The position numbers and the translations under genes were made by a program. DNA of 64,000 nt from Pontibacter sp. E15-1 (GTDB lineage: Bacteria > Bacteroidota > Bacteroidia > Cytophagales > Hymenobacteraceae). Of this stretch, positions 6,749 through 15,822 are shown piece by piece. The DNA is taken from positions 62,001 to 126,000 of the forward strand of contig NZ_JAKVIR010000013.1 in assembly GCF_022601975.1 (NCBI RefSeq), in the 5' to 3' direction. The notes under the pieces were generated by a model that was not told where the DNA came from, searched no databases, and saw only the letters and a list, made by a program, of their open reading frames with translations. The stretch's first letter is position 1; each line of letters starts with the position of its first letter.

Positions 6749-9475
6749 ATGAAGTTGATTTTATCTTGTTTTACTGTTCTATGCCTGTTTGCAAACACCG
6801 TTTTTGCACAGGTTGTCATAGACACCGATTTGCAGCAGCAGTTGCATACAGCCACTGGGCCGTTGGGCGTAATCGTAACCTTTAAGGGCGATGGCGCACC
6901 TACCACCGCTAACTTAACGCTCCTGAAGGACCTCGGCATTAACAAGGGCGTCACTTTTAGCTCACTTCCTATCGCCGGAGTGCTGGCTACGCCGGCCCAG
7001 ATCGAAAGCCTGTCAGGCAACCCTGCCGTTTTATCGATCTTCCTGAACAAGCAGCTTACCTACTACAACTACAACGGCACCAGCCTAACAGGCGTGAAAA
7101 GAGTTCGCGCTGACAAGGGGATGACGGCCCGCAACAACGGGATGCCGGTATCTGGCAAGGGCATCGGGGTGATGATCAACGACAGTGGCGTTGACGGCAC
7201 ACACGACGACCTGAAGCTGGGCACACACCTGGTACAGAACGTATTGGGTACCACAAACCTGAACGGTGTTGACGCCATGCTGCCGGTAACATACCTGGAG
7301 AACGTACCGAACACCGACACCAACTCTGGGCACGGCACGCATTGCGCAGGCTCTGTTGGCGGAAACGGTGCCAGGTCTAGCGGCCTGTACGAAGGCGCGG
7401 CACCAGGTGCACAATTAATTGGCTATGGCTCAGGTGGCGCGCTGTTCATCCTGGACGCGATTGGCGGATACGACTATGCCCTGACACACCAGTATGAGTA
7501 CGGTATCCGCGTGATCAGCAATTCCTGGGGCACATCCGGCACGTTTGAGCCTGCCAACCCAGTAAACATTGCTTCCAAGAAAGCATATGACCGTGGCATT
7601 GTATCGCTGTTCGCAGCTGGTAACGACGGCCCGAGCTCTGATACCCACAACCCATACGCGATTGCCCCTTGGGTAATTTCTGTAGGCGCTGGCGACAAGT
7701 ATGGCCGCCTGGCTGGCTTCTCTTCCAGAGGCGTGAAAAACGAAGGCGGCACCTTTACAATAGACGGCGAAACATGGAAGTATGAGAACAGACCTACTAT
7801 AGTTGCCCCCGGCGTAGACATCGTTTCTACTCGTGTAATCGCCCCTGTTTCCTCACTTGGCGCTCAGAAAGACGCTGATCTTGCTCCAGCACACGTACCT
7901 TTCTATACGCACATGAGCGGCACTTCTATGGCGACACCGCACACTGCTGGCATCGTGGCCCTGTTATTAGAGGCCAATCCATCGCTTTCTCCTGCACAGG
8001 TAAAGGACATCTTGCAGAAGACAGCCACGAACATGCCGAACCGAGAATCTTGGGAGGTTGGTGCAGGTTACGTGAATGCTTACGCTGCCGTAGACCACAT
8101 CTACCGCAACGCCACTTTCGGCACAAGCCTGAACATGACCAGAAGCTTCAACAGCAACATCAACACGGCTACTGTAAAGGAGAGCTTCGTGATCGATTAC
8201 AAGCCTGTTTTGACTGCGGATAACAGCAAGACGTTCAATGTAGCGCAAGGAACCACTGCCATCGAAGCAAAAATCACTGCTGAAGGCGAGCTTGGCTTAA
8301 CTGGCAACCCGGTAAACCTTATCCTGACAGGCCCGGACGGAAAAGAATACAGAGCAGGTATCCCGGTAACATTCGCCATCAGCACTGACCGTGGTGTAGC
8401 CGTTGCTTCCCCTATGGCCGGAACATGGACACTGCGCGTGGAAGGCCTGAATGGCGTGGCACTTGCAGAAAGAGTATCCGGTACCTTCACAGCCGTACAA
8501 CTGAGCGGCTCTACTGGCCTTAACGACATTGCTGGCCATCCGGCAGAGGCTTCTATCAAAATGGCAGTTAGCTCCAGATTGGCAGACGGCCTTGGAAGCG
8601 GCTTTAAGCCAGACGAACTCCTGAAAAGAATTCAGTTGGCTGATTACCTGATGATGGGCCAGGCAGTGCGTCAGTACTACCCAACCACAGGCGCTGTTTC
8701 TTTCAAAGACGTAACCGGAAGCGAATTGCTGCTGGCAGAGTCTGTAACTGGTAAAGGAGCCGCGTTGAGAGACCGTTTCCAGACCGCAAACGGCATCATG
8801 CTGACAGATGGCTCTACCAAGTTTAACCCTAAGGGAAGCGTAGACAGAACGAGCCTCGCTTACGCACTGGTGCAAAGTCTGGGCCTTCAGGACATCGCCC
8901 TGCAGCGCAACGGAAAAGGTGTAACTGTACGAGTAGACGGGAAAGACATCCCGGTTGATGATGCGAAATCCATCCCTGCTGGTTTGGAGGGGTATGTTAG
9001 CGTAGCCTTAGACCTGGGACTGATCAACGCCTTCTACTCTGTAGCGCAGGGCCCTTACGACCTGGTGCCAGTGTTGCACGCTACTTTCAAGCCAACGCAG
9101 AACGTAACGCGCGCTGAGTTCGCCGTGATCATTACCCGCACATACGATAGCTGGAACTCTTTGAAGCAGCCATTAGCCACCTCAGGCACCTCCGGCATGC
9201 AGGCAGCAGGCGGCCAGTGGACAAAGAACTTCACATACCCGAACCCATTCACAGATGCCACTACCATTAGCTACGCTGTGGAGCAGGATGGCTTCGTAAC
9301 TGTAGAGGTATTTGATGTGCTGGGCAAGAAAGTGAACACGCTGGTAGCTGAGCAGAAAGCAACAGGCACGCATGAGGTACAGTTCAATGCCACCAATCTG
9401 CCAGCCGGCACATACTTATACCGCATCAGCTCTGGCAACAAAACATATTCTAACAGAATGATGCTGACCCGCTAG
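6749..9475 (+). CDS. Subtilisin-like S8 serine protease with SLH-like repeats and T9SS sorting domain
   Basis: 908 residues from the ATG at 6749, which gives the signal peptide MKLILSCFTVLCLFANTVFA; the open frame extends 41 codons upstream but lacks a signal there. The catalytic triad is visible: Asp145 (INDSGVDGTH), His195 (NSGHGTHCAG) and Ser393 (SGTSMATPH), with Asn292 for the oxyanion hole. Residues about 500-585 look like a beta-sandwich. About 589-795 resemble three S-layer-homology-type repeats (the third with VTRAEFAVIITRTYD). Residues 828-908 are a type A T9SS signal (YPNPFTDATTISY ... GTYLYRISSGNKTYSNRMML). A secreted or surface-attached protease is expected. Confidence 0.93.
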   Translation: MKLILSCFTVLCLFANTVFAQVVIDTDLQQQLHTATGPLGVIVTFKGDGAPTTANLTLLKDLGINKGVTFSSLPIAGVLATPAQIESLSGNPAVLSIFLNKQLTYYNYNGTSLTGVKRVRADKGMTARNNGMPVSGKGIGVMINDSGVDGTHDDLKLGTHLVQNVLGTTNLNGVDAMLPVTYLENVPNTDTNSGHGTHCAGSVGGNGARSSGLYEGAAPGAQLIGYGSGGALFILDAIGGYDYALTHQYEYGIRVISNSWGTSGTFEPANPVNIASKKAYDRGIVSLFAAGNDGPSSDTHNPYAIAPWVISVGAGDKYGRLAGFSSRGVKNEGGTFTIDGETWKYENRPTIVAPGVDIVSTRVIAPVSSLGAQKDADLAPAHVPFYTHMSGTSMATPHTAGIVALLLEANPSLSPAQVKDILQKTATNMPNRESWEVGAGYVNAYAAVDHIYRNATFGTSLNMTRSFNSNINTATVKESFVIDYKPVLTADNSKTFNVAQGTTAIEAKITAEGELGLTGNPVNLILTGPDGKEYRAGIPVTFAISTDRGVAVASPMAGTWTLRVEGLNGVALAERVSGTFTAVQLSGSTGLNDIAGHPAEASIKMAVSSRLADGLGSGFKPDELLKRIQLADYLMMGQAVRQYYPTTGAVSFKDVTGSELLLAESVTGKGAALRDRFQTANGIMLTDGSTKFNPKGSVDRTSLAYALVQSLGLQDIALQRNGKGVTVRVDGKDIPVDDAKSIPAGLEGYVSVALDLGLINAFYSVAQGPYDLVPVLHATFKPTQNVTRAEFAVIITRTYDSWNSLKQPLATSGTSGMQAAGGQWTKNFTYPNPFTDATTISYAVEQDGFVTVEVFDVLGKKVNTLVAEQKATGTHEVQFNATNLPAGTYLYRISSGNKTYSNRMMLTR

Positions 9476-9496
9476 ACATAGCGAATAAAGCTAAAG

Positions 9497-9529
9497 CAAA
9501 ACGCCCGTTGCAGTTGCAGCGGGCGTTTT
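9497..9529. terminator. Intrinsic terminator after the subtilase gene
   Basis: The stem aaaacgcccg pairs with cgggcgtttt around a short tgcagttgcag loop region. It lies 22 bases past the subtilase stop, and the T-run serves the plus strand. The A-run also makes it usable for xylA transcription from the other side. Confidence 0.8.
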
Positions 9530-9601
9530 GGTGTTTAATGGGTTTTGAGGATCAGCAGCTTGGTGATGGTCCTCCCCAGTTTGGAGGTACAGCCCTAATG
9601 C

Positions 9602-10933
9602 CTAGATATAGCGGTTCACCACGTTCTCCAGGTACTCCTGACGGCCGCTCTTTACTTCGGGCTCGCCGTTGTTGATCGCGTACTGGCGCAGGTCTTCGAG
9701 GGATAGCTCTCCGGCCTCGAAGGCTTTGCCCTGGCCGCTGTCGAAGGAGGCGTAACGCTCCTCGCGCACTTTCTTGTAGTCAGAGTTCTGCAAAATCTTG
9801 TCTGCCGTGATCAGGGCGCGGGCAAAGGTGTCGGCACCGCCAATGTGGGCGTAGAACAGGTCCGCCGGGTCAGTGGAGTTTCTTCTGATCTTGGCATCGA
9901 AGTTTATACCCCCGCCCTGCACGCCACCTGCCTCCAGAAACACCAGCATGGCTTCCGTCAGCTCGTTGATGTTGTTCGGGAACTGGTCCGTGTCCCAGCC
10001 GTTCTGGTAGTCGCCGCGGTTGGCGTCGATAGAGCCCAGCAGGCCCGCGTCGGCTGCTACCTGCAGCTCGTGCTGGAAGGTATGGCCCGCCAGCGTTGCG
10101 TGGTTCACCTCGATGTTGATCTTGAAATCGTCCAGCAGGTCGTACTTGCGCAGGAAGCCGATTACCGTGGCAGAGTCGTAGTCATACTGGTGCTTGGTCG
10201 GCTCCATCGGCTTCGGCTCGATGAAGAAGGTGCCTTTGAAGCCCTGCTTGCGGGCATAGTCCTTGGCGGTGTGCAGGAAGCGGGCCAGGTGGTCCTGCTC
10301 GCGCTTCATCTCGGTGTTCAGCAAACTCATATAGCCTTCGCGGCCTCCCCAGAACACGTAGTTCTCGCCGTTCAGGGCGATGGTGGCATCCAGGGCGGCT
10401 TTCACCTGCGCCGCCGCATGCGACAGCACATGGAAGTCGGGGTTGGTGGAGGCACCGTTCATGTAGCGGCTGTGCGAGAACACGTTGGCCGTGCCCCAGA
10501 GCAGCTTCACGCCGCTTTCCTGCTGCTTTTGCTTGGCGTATTCCACCAGCGTCTGCAGGCGTCGCTCGTTTTCCACGATGTCGTTGCCGTAGTCCACCAC
10601 GTCCACATCATGGAAACAGTAATAAGGCATGTTCATCTTGGTGATAAACTCGAAGGCGGCGTCCATCTTGTCTTTCGCTCTTTCGATCGGGTCAGCTTTC
10701 TCGTCCCAGGGGAAGTTCAGCGTTGCGCCGCCGAAGGGGTCTGCGCCGCTTGCGTTGAACGAGTGCCAGTAGGCCACCGCAAAGCGCATATGCTCTTTCA
10801 GCGTTTTGCCGGCCACTACTTTGTTCTCGTCGTACCAGCGGTAAGCCAGCGGGTTGTCAGACTCCAGGCCCTCAAACTTTATCTGCCCTATTCCTTTAAA
10901 GAATTCCTTTTCTCCTATCAGCGGATTTGCCAT
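9602..10933 (-). CDS. xylA: Xylose isomerase
   Basis: 443 residues, the usual length of class II xylose isomerases. It converts D-xylose to D-xylulose in the cytoplasm. The active-site motif YCFHDVD includes His108 and Asp111. Metal-binding segments are [32 protein letters not shown] and [20 protein letters not shown]. It lies 27 bases downstream of xylB on the same strand, so the two are probably one transcript read from the intergenic region with the divergent LacI regulator. It supplies the entry step for xylose released by the neighbouring xylanases. Confidence 0.97.
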   Translation of the reverse strand: MANPLIGEKEFFKGIGQIKFEGLESDNPLAYRWYDENKVVAGKTLKEHMRFAVAYWHSFNASGADPFGGATLNFPWDEKADPIERAKDKMDAAFEFITKMNMPYYCFHDVDVVDYGNDIVENERRLQTLVEYAKQKQQESGVKLLWGTANVFSHSRYMNGASTNPDFHVLSHAAAQVKAALDATIALNGENYVFWGGREGYMSLLNTEMKREQDHLARFLHTAKDYARKQGFKGTFFIEPKPMEPTKHQYDYDSATVIGFLRKYDLLDDFKINIEVNHATLAGHTFQHELQVAADAGLLGSIDANRGDYQNGWDTDQFPNNINELTEAMLVFLEAGGVQGGGINFDAKIRRNSTDPADLFYAHIGGADTFARALITADKILQNSDYKKVREERYASFDSGQGKAFEAGELSLEDLRQYAINNGEPEVKSGRQEYLENVVNRYI

Positions 10934-10960
10934 ACTCTTGGTTGTTAAAGATTAGTTGAT

Positions 10961-12445
10961 TTATTTCTTGTTCAGTTGGTCCATCAGCAGCGCTTTCCAC
11001 TCCTGGTATATGGGTTCGTAGGCGGCGGTCGCCTGTGGTTCTATCAGTTTTACGGGCCGGAAATGGAGGAAGGCCTCTTCCGGCGAGGCAAACACCGTGG
11101 CCCCGATACCGGCCCCAAGGGCTGCGCCCACGCTTCCGTCGTTCTGGTATAGCTCCACGGGCACGTTGGTGGCGTCCACGAAGGCCTGCGCGAACAGCGG
11201 ACTCAGGAACAGGTTGGCCTGCCCCGCCCGGATCACCTGCGGATTCATGCCGTTTTCGCGCATGATGTCCAAGCCGTACCGGAAAGCGAACACGATCCCC
11301 TCCTGCACCGCCCGGAAAATGTGCGCCTGCGTGTGCAGGTTCAGGTCGATGTTATGGAAGTGCGCGCCCACGATCTTGTTGTTCAGCATGCGCTCGGCCC
11401 CGTTGCCGAAAGGCAGAATGCGCAGGCCGTCGCTGCCGATCTTCACCTGCTGCGCCGCCGCGTTCATGGCCGCATAATCCAGCCCGGACCCGATGTTGTG
11501 CTTTGCCCAGCTGTTCATGATGCCGGTGCCGTTGATGCACAGCAGCACCCCGACCCGCTTCTCGCTGGTGGCGTGGTTCACGTGCGCAAAGGTGTTCACC
11601 CTGGATTGAGGGTCATACACCAACTGGTCGCTCACGCCATATATAACGCCCGAGGTTCCGGCCGTGGCCGCCACCTCACCCGGCTTAAGCACGTTCAACG
11701 ACAGCGCGTTGTTGGGCTGGTCACCGGATTTATACGTGACAGGTATACCGGCTTGCAGGCCCAGCCGCTCGGCCAGTTCCGGCTTCAGGCGGCCATGCTC
11801 CGAGAACACGGGCTTGATTTCAGGGATGAGCGTTTTCTCGAACTTGAAGTACTGCAGCACATCCTCCGACAGCGCGTCCTGCTTAAAATCCCAGAACACA
11901 CCTTCGGATAAGGCAGAGGGACTGGTCGTGATCTCGCCGGTCAGCTTCATGGCGATAAAGTCGCCGGGGAGCATCACTTTATAGATCCTGCTGTAGGTTT
12001 CCGGCTCATTTTCCTTCACCCAGGCCAGCTTGGAGGCTGTAAAGTTGCCGGGTGAGTTGAGCAGATGCGACAGGCTCCTTTCATGCCCGATGGCATCGAA
12101 GGCCTTGTTGCCGATCTCCACGGCGCGGCTGTCGCACCAGATGATGGAGTCGCGCAGCACCTGCTGCTCCTTGTCCACTACCACCAGGCCGTGCATCTGG
12201 TAGGCAATGCCGATGGCGCTGATGTCTTTTGGGGCATAGCTGCCGCTGGCGTTTGCCTTGGCAATGGCCTTTTGGGCGTGCTCCCACCACATCTCCGGCG
12301 ACTGCTCGGCCCATCCCGGCTGGGTGGAGGTGATGGCCGTTTCCTGGTCGGGGTACTGCGCCGCGGCCACCGTCTGCTGCGACTGTGCGTCCACCACCGA
12401 TACTTTGATGGAGGAGGTGCCGATATCTATACCTAATAATAACAT
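10961..12445 (-). CDS. xylB: Xylulokinase (FGGY family)
   Basis: 494 residues. The N-terminal FGGY domain begins LLLGIDIGTSSIKVSVVDAQ with the phosphate-binding glycine/threonine loop. PGWAEQSPEMWWEH and AYQMHGLVVVD are typical of xylulokinases. The second domain has TAGTSGVIYGVSD and GGxG-like ATP-binding segments near residue 440. It phosphorylates D-xylulose to enter the pentose phosphate pathway. It is first in the xylB-xylA unit and is divergent from a LacI-type gene with an 18-base palindromic operator candidate between them. Confidence 0.95.
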   Translation of the reverse strand: MLLLGIDIGTSSIKVSVVDAQSQQTVAAAQYPDQETAITSTQPGWAEQSPEMWWEHAQKAIAKANASGSYAPKDISAIGIAYQMHGLVVVDKEQQVLRDSIIWCDSRAVEIGNKAFDAIGHERSLSHLLNSPGNFTASKLAWVKENEPETYSRIYKVMLPGDFIAMKLTGEITTSPSALSEGVFWDFKQDALSEDVLQYFKFEKTLIPEIKPVFSEHGRLKPELAERLGLQAGIPVTYKSGDQPNNALSLNVLKPGEVAATAGTSGVIYGVSDQLVYDPQSRVNTFAHVNHATSEKRVGVLLCINGTGIMNSWAKHNIGSGLDYAAMNAAAQQVKIGSDGLRILPFGNGAERMLNNKIVGAHFHNIDLNLHTQAHIFRAVQEGIVFAFRYGLDIMRENGMNPQVIRAGQANLFLSPLFAQAFVDATNVPVELYQNDGSVGAALGAGIGATVFASPEEAFLHFRPVKLIEPQATAAYEPIYQEWKALLMDQLNKK

Positions 12446-12460
12446 ATATGCTTTGTTTCT

Positions 12461-12474
12461 GGCGGCTTACCGCC
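12461..12474. other. Small hairpin in the xylB leader
   Basis: The sequence ggcggcttaccgcc forms a 5-base GC stem with a CTTA loop, about 16 bases upstream of the xylB start codon. It could affect translation or mRNA stability, but it is short and may be incidental. Confidence 0.3.
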
Positions 12475-12507
12475 TTATTTTCAGTTAGTTCAAAATCAAC
12501 CCACTCC

Positions 12508-12525
12508 TATGCCAACGTTGGCATA
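12508..12525. promoter_or_regulatory. 18-bp perfect palindrome, probable LacI-family operator
   Basis: TATGCCAACGTTGGCATA is a perfect inverted repeat with the central CG typical of LacI-family operators. It lies between divergent xylB and a LacI-type regulator, 63 bases from the xylB start and 142 from the regulator start. The regulator encoded next to it is the obvious candidate to bind it and control xylBA in response to xylose or a xylan product (inference). Confidence 0.75.
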
Positions 12526-12531
12526 AATTTG
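12524..12531 (+). promoter_or_regulatory. Possible -7 promoter motif for the LacI-type regulator
   Basis: TAAATTTG matches the Bacteroidota -7 consensus TAnnTTTG and overlaps the last bases of the palindromic operator. Binding there would therefore repress the regulator's own transcription. No clear -33 element was found. Confidence 0.35.
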
Positions 12532-12666
12532 TCGAGTTTTATTTACATAAACAAGTGTTTACTTACTTATTCTTTTCCTGCTACGGCTTTCTGCCTGTTT
12601 TCATTGCCTTTAAATGGATAGAAGCGTTACATTTGCTCGTCCCTTTTTTTATTTGAGTCGAAGCCC

Positions 12667-13692
12667 TTGAAAAAAGTTACCATACATGACATTGCCAAAG
12701 AGCTGGACATTGCCTTCTCTACCGTGGCCCGGGCCCTGAACGACCATCCGGCCATTAGCGACACGACCAAGAGATCGGTGCGGGAGACGGCGCAGCGGCT
12801 TGGCTATCGCCAAAACAAGATCGCCTCTTCCCTTCGCTCTGGCCAAAGTAACACGATTGGCATCATTGTTCCCAGCCTGGATGTCAGTTTTTTTAGCTCT
12901 GTGGTGCACGGCATCGAAAAAATAATGAACGAGAACGGGTATAGCATCCTGCTCTACCAATCGAACGAGTCGCAGGAGGGTGAGAAGAAAGGCATAGAGA
13001 CTTTTCTGGACTCTCGGGTGGCGGGCATCATCGCCTCTGTGGCAAAGGGGACGACAACCTATGAGCATTTCGCCGAAATCCAGCGCCGCCGCATCCCATT
13101 CCTGTTTTTCGACAGGGCCATAGAGGCGCTGCAGGTGCCATCCGTGACGATTGACGATTACAAGGGCGGCTTTCTGGCAACAGAGCACCTGATCCGGCAA
13201 GGCTACAAACGCATCGTGCACATCACTGCCCGGCAAAGCATGGACATCTTTACCGAACGCATGAGGGGGTATGTGGATGCCCTCAAACGCCATGACCTAC
13301 CTGTGGATGAGCGCCTTATCCTCTACGGGGACTTCTCGCTCGACTTTGGCCGCCAATGCATCCGGGAGCTCTGCCAGCACGAGGTTGACTTTGATGCCGT
13401 CTTCGCCCTCGAGGACTTCACGGCGATGGGCGCGCTGCAGCAACTGCTGGCCTACAACGTGCGCGTGCCCGAGGACGTGGGCGTGATCGGTTTCGCCAAC
13501 GAGTCGTTTGCCGCACTGGTCACGCCGGGCCTGTCCTCCATCGACCAGCAAACCGAGGAGATGGGAGAAGCCGCCGCCGCGCTTTTCCTGAGGATGCTGC
13601 GCTCCGATGACCTGTACGACAACCCGCCTCAGCGCGTGGTGCTCGAACCGCACCTGATCGTGAGAGCCTCCACCGCCCGCAACTCCGCTTAA
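12667..13692 (+). CDS. LacI-family transcriptional regulator (probable xylose-unit regulator)
   Basis: 341 residues, beginning at a TTG codon that places the DNA-binding helix-turn-helix at the N-terminus (VTIHDIAKELDIAFSTVARALNDHP, residues 4-28). A hinge with NKIASSLRSGQSNTIGIIVP joins it to a periplasmic-binding-protein-like sugar-sensing domain (about 60-335) with FDAVFALEDFTAMGALQQL and VGVIGFANE motifs. It is divergent from xylB and convergent, with a 27-base gap, with the GH10 lipoprotein gene. The effector is probably a xylose-derived sugar (inference). Confidence 0.92.
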   Translation: MKKVTIHDIAKELDIAFSTVARALNDHPAISDTTKRSVRETAQRLGYRQNKIASSLRSGQSNTIGIIVPSLDVSFFSSVVHGIEKIMNENGYSILLYQSNESQEGEKKGIETFLDSRVAGIIASVAKGTTTYEHFAEIQRRRIPFLFFDRAIEALQVPSVTIDDYKGGFLATEHLIRQGYKRIVHITARQSMDIFTERMRGYVDALKRHDLPVDERLILYGDFSLDFGRQCIRELCQHEVDFDAVFALEDFTAMGALQQLLAYNVRVPEDVGVIGFANESFAALVTPGLSSIDQQTEEMGEAAAALFLRMLRSDDLYDNPPQRVVLEPHLIVRASTARNSA

Positions 13693-13719
13693 CCCTTCTT
13701 CAGGTGCTCCTTGGGCACA

Positions 13720-14907
13720 TTACCGCTTCGCGTTTACCCCCGTCATCATGATGGCCTCAAACGCTGGCTTGGGCTTGTACTGGCGGTCGAAAATCAATGG
13801 GTAGCTGGTGCGGCCCGGAATCGGCCAGTTGTTGAGCCAGGAGTCGTTGTCGGTAACGCCCCAGAACGTGATACGACTAATCTTGTCGCGGTGCTTGTGG
13901 AACAGCGCGAACAAGGCGGCATAGCGGTCGGCAAGCTGCTGCTGCACCGAGTCGGGCAGCCCGGTTGTGTAGAGGTTATACTTCTCGTCGAAGCCGAAGG
14001 TGGCGTCAATGTCGGCCCCCTGCCGCTGGCTCGGGTTTGGCAGCACGTCGATGTCCAGCTCCGTGAAGGCCACCTGCACGCCTAGCTCCGAAAAAGCCAG
14101 GATGCTGGCCTCCACCTCTTCCAGCGACGGGGTCTTCAGGCCGTAATGCCCCTGCATCCCGATCCCGGCCACCTTGATGCCTTTCTCCTGCAGGTTCCGC
14201 ACCAGCCGCACGGCGCCCTCCCGCTTGGCGGGTTTCCAGAGGTTGTAGTCGTTGTAGTAGAGCTCCATCTGCGGGTCGGCCTCTCGGGCAAAGGTGAAGG
14301 CCTTGGGCAGGTAGTCCTCCCCGATAATCTGGAGCCACTTGGTCTGGCGCAGCGTGCCGTCGTCGTTCAGGGCCTCGTTCACCACGTCCCAGCCGTTTAT
14401 CTTGCCTTTGTAGCGCCCGGCCACTGTGCTGATGTGGTCTTGCATGCGCTGCAGCAGCACCTCTCTGCTGGCGGCCTTGCCGTTGCCGTCCTCAAACACC
14501 CATGCCGGCGTTTGCTGGTGCCATACCAGGGTATGGCCCACGATAAACATGTTGTTGCGCTGCCCGAAGGCCACATACTTGTCGGCTGGCTCGAAGTTAT
14601 AGATCTCCGGCTCCGGGTGCACCGGCCCCCACTTCAGGAGGTTTTCGGGACTGATGGTATTGAACTGCGACTGGATCAGGGACGTGGCCTGCGCGTCGCG
14701 CTCGTAGGCCTGCCCGCCGTTCAGGGCCGCGCCCACATAAAAGTCCCCTCGGTAGGCCGCCTTCAGCGTGGTGGGAGCGGAGGCCTGGCTTGCCTCCGGC
14801 TGGCTGGCGAACTCCTGTGCTACATTCGCCGTGTGCGTCTCGGCGCAGGAAGTGGCCAGACAAACCGCCAGCACCATCGGCCCGGCAATGTTTTTAAAGC
14901 GTTTCAT
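13720..14907 (-). CDS. GH10 endo-1,4-beta-xylanase, lipoprotein
   Basis: 395 residues from the ATG at 14907, chosen because it gives a lipoprotein signal ending ATSC (Cys21); an ATG 14 codons upstream is in frame but lacks a signal. The GH10 barrel spans about 48-390. The acid/base is Glu178 (GWDVVNEAL) and the nucleophile is Glu283 (TELDID); VGHTLVWHQQTPAW and ITFWGVTDNDSWLN are also typical. It cleaves xylan or xylo-oligosaccharides at the outer membrane or in the periplasm. It is last in the minus-strand group LacI-GH67-SDR-GH10. Confidence 0.95.
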   Translation of the reverse strand: MKRFKNIAGPMVLAVCLATSCAETHTANVAQEFASQPEASQASAPTTLKAAYRGDFYVGAALNGGQAYERDAQATSLIQSQFNTISPENLLKWGPVHPEPEIYNFEPADKYVAFGQRNNMFIVGHTLVWHQQTPAWVFEDGNGKAASREVLLQRMQDHISTVAGRYKGKINGWDVVNEALNDDGTLRQTKWLQIIGEDYLPKAFTFAREADPQMELYYNDYNLWKPAKREGAVRLVRNLQEKGIKVAGIGMQGHYGLKTPSLEEVEASILAFSELGVQVAFTELDIDVLPNPSQRQGADIDATFGFDEKYNLYTTGLPDSVQQQLADRYAALFALFHKHRDKISRITFWGVTDNDSWLNNWPIPGRTSYPLIFDRQYKPKPAFEAIMMTGVNAKR

Positions 14908-15045
14908 ATTCGATGCGTTTATATTGTCTAAAGCCTGATTTGCGCCCAACAGGTAGCGGCACGCGAAAGCAGGGGTATAACTTACAAGCTCAATTACTGC
15001 CTCGGCAGGTATAAATTTTTGCAGTGCCCGATGTATGGGTATGGC

Positions 15046-15789
15046 TCAGAACCCGATGGAGTTGCCGCCATCCACCGGCAGCACCGTGCCGGTCACGTAC
15101 TTCGATGCGTCGCTGGCAAAGAAGTAAACCGCCTCCGCCACGTCTTCGGGTGTGCCCAGCGTGCCCATTGGCGTGCGCGACAGCACCTTGTTTTTCCGCT
15201 CCGGATCATCGTCCAGCGCCTTGGCCGACATGTCGGTGGCGATAAAGCCCGGCGCGACGCAGTTCACCCGGATGCCCTCCGGCGACAGGTCCACCGCCAT
15301 GGCCCGGGTCATACCCTCTATCGCCGACTTGGAGGCGGTATAGGCGATCACTTTCGGAATGCCGTACTGCGAGGCCATCGAGCTGATGTTCACGATGGCG
15401 CCTCTGCGGTGCGGCAGCATCACTTTGGCCACCTCCCGGCTCAACGCAAAAACGGCGTTCACGTTGGTCTGGATAATCCGCTGAAAGTCCTCGTCGCTCA
15501 CCTCCGTAAAGGGCTTTTTCATGTTGATGCCCGCGTTGTTCACCAGGATGTCGATCCGGCCGTGCTCCTGCATGATGCGGTCTACCAGCTGCGGAATCTC
15601 AGCCAGCTTGCTCAGGTCGAAGGCGATGCAGGTGCAGCGCCCCCCGAACTCGCGCTTGGCGGCGTCCAGTTTCTGCTGGTTCCGGCCGATGATAATCGTC
15701 TGGATATCCTGCTGGACGAGTTTCTGGGCGATGGCGTAGCCGAGGCCCGAGCCTCCGCCCGTCACGATGGCTATTTTGGTGTCTGACAT
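15046..15789 (-). CDS. SDR-family oxidoreductase, candidate fructuronate reductase
   Basis: 247 residues, a classical short-chain dehydrogenase. The NAD(P)-binding motif is TGGGSGLGYAI (residues 10-20), NNAG lies near 87, the catalytic Ser is in ISSMASQ and the YTASK motif is near 153. It ends with VTGTVLPVDGG. It resembles gluconate 5-dehydrogenase/KduD-type enzymes. It sits 33 bases downstream of the GH67 alpha-glucuronidase, and the locus has uxuA but no uxuB, so it may reduce fructuronate to mannonate in place of UxuB (inference). Reduction of another keto sugar cannot be excluded. Confidence 0.9.
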   Translation of the reverse strand: MSDTKIAIVTGGGSGLGYAIAQKLVQQDIQTIIIGRNQQKLDAAKREFGGRCTCIAFDLSKLAEIPQLVDRIMQEHGRIDILVNNAGINMKKPFTEVSDEDFQRIIQTNVNAVFALSREVAKVMLPHRRGAIVNISSMASQYGIPKVIAYTASKSAIEGMTRAMAVDLSPEGIRVNCVAPGFIATDMSAKALDDDPERKNKVLSRTPMGTLGTPEDVAEAVYFFASDASKYVTGTVLPVDGGNSIGF

Positions 15790-15822
15790 AGGGTTTTCGT
15801 TGATTCGGTTTGTCTCAAAAGG

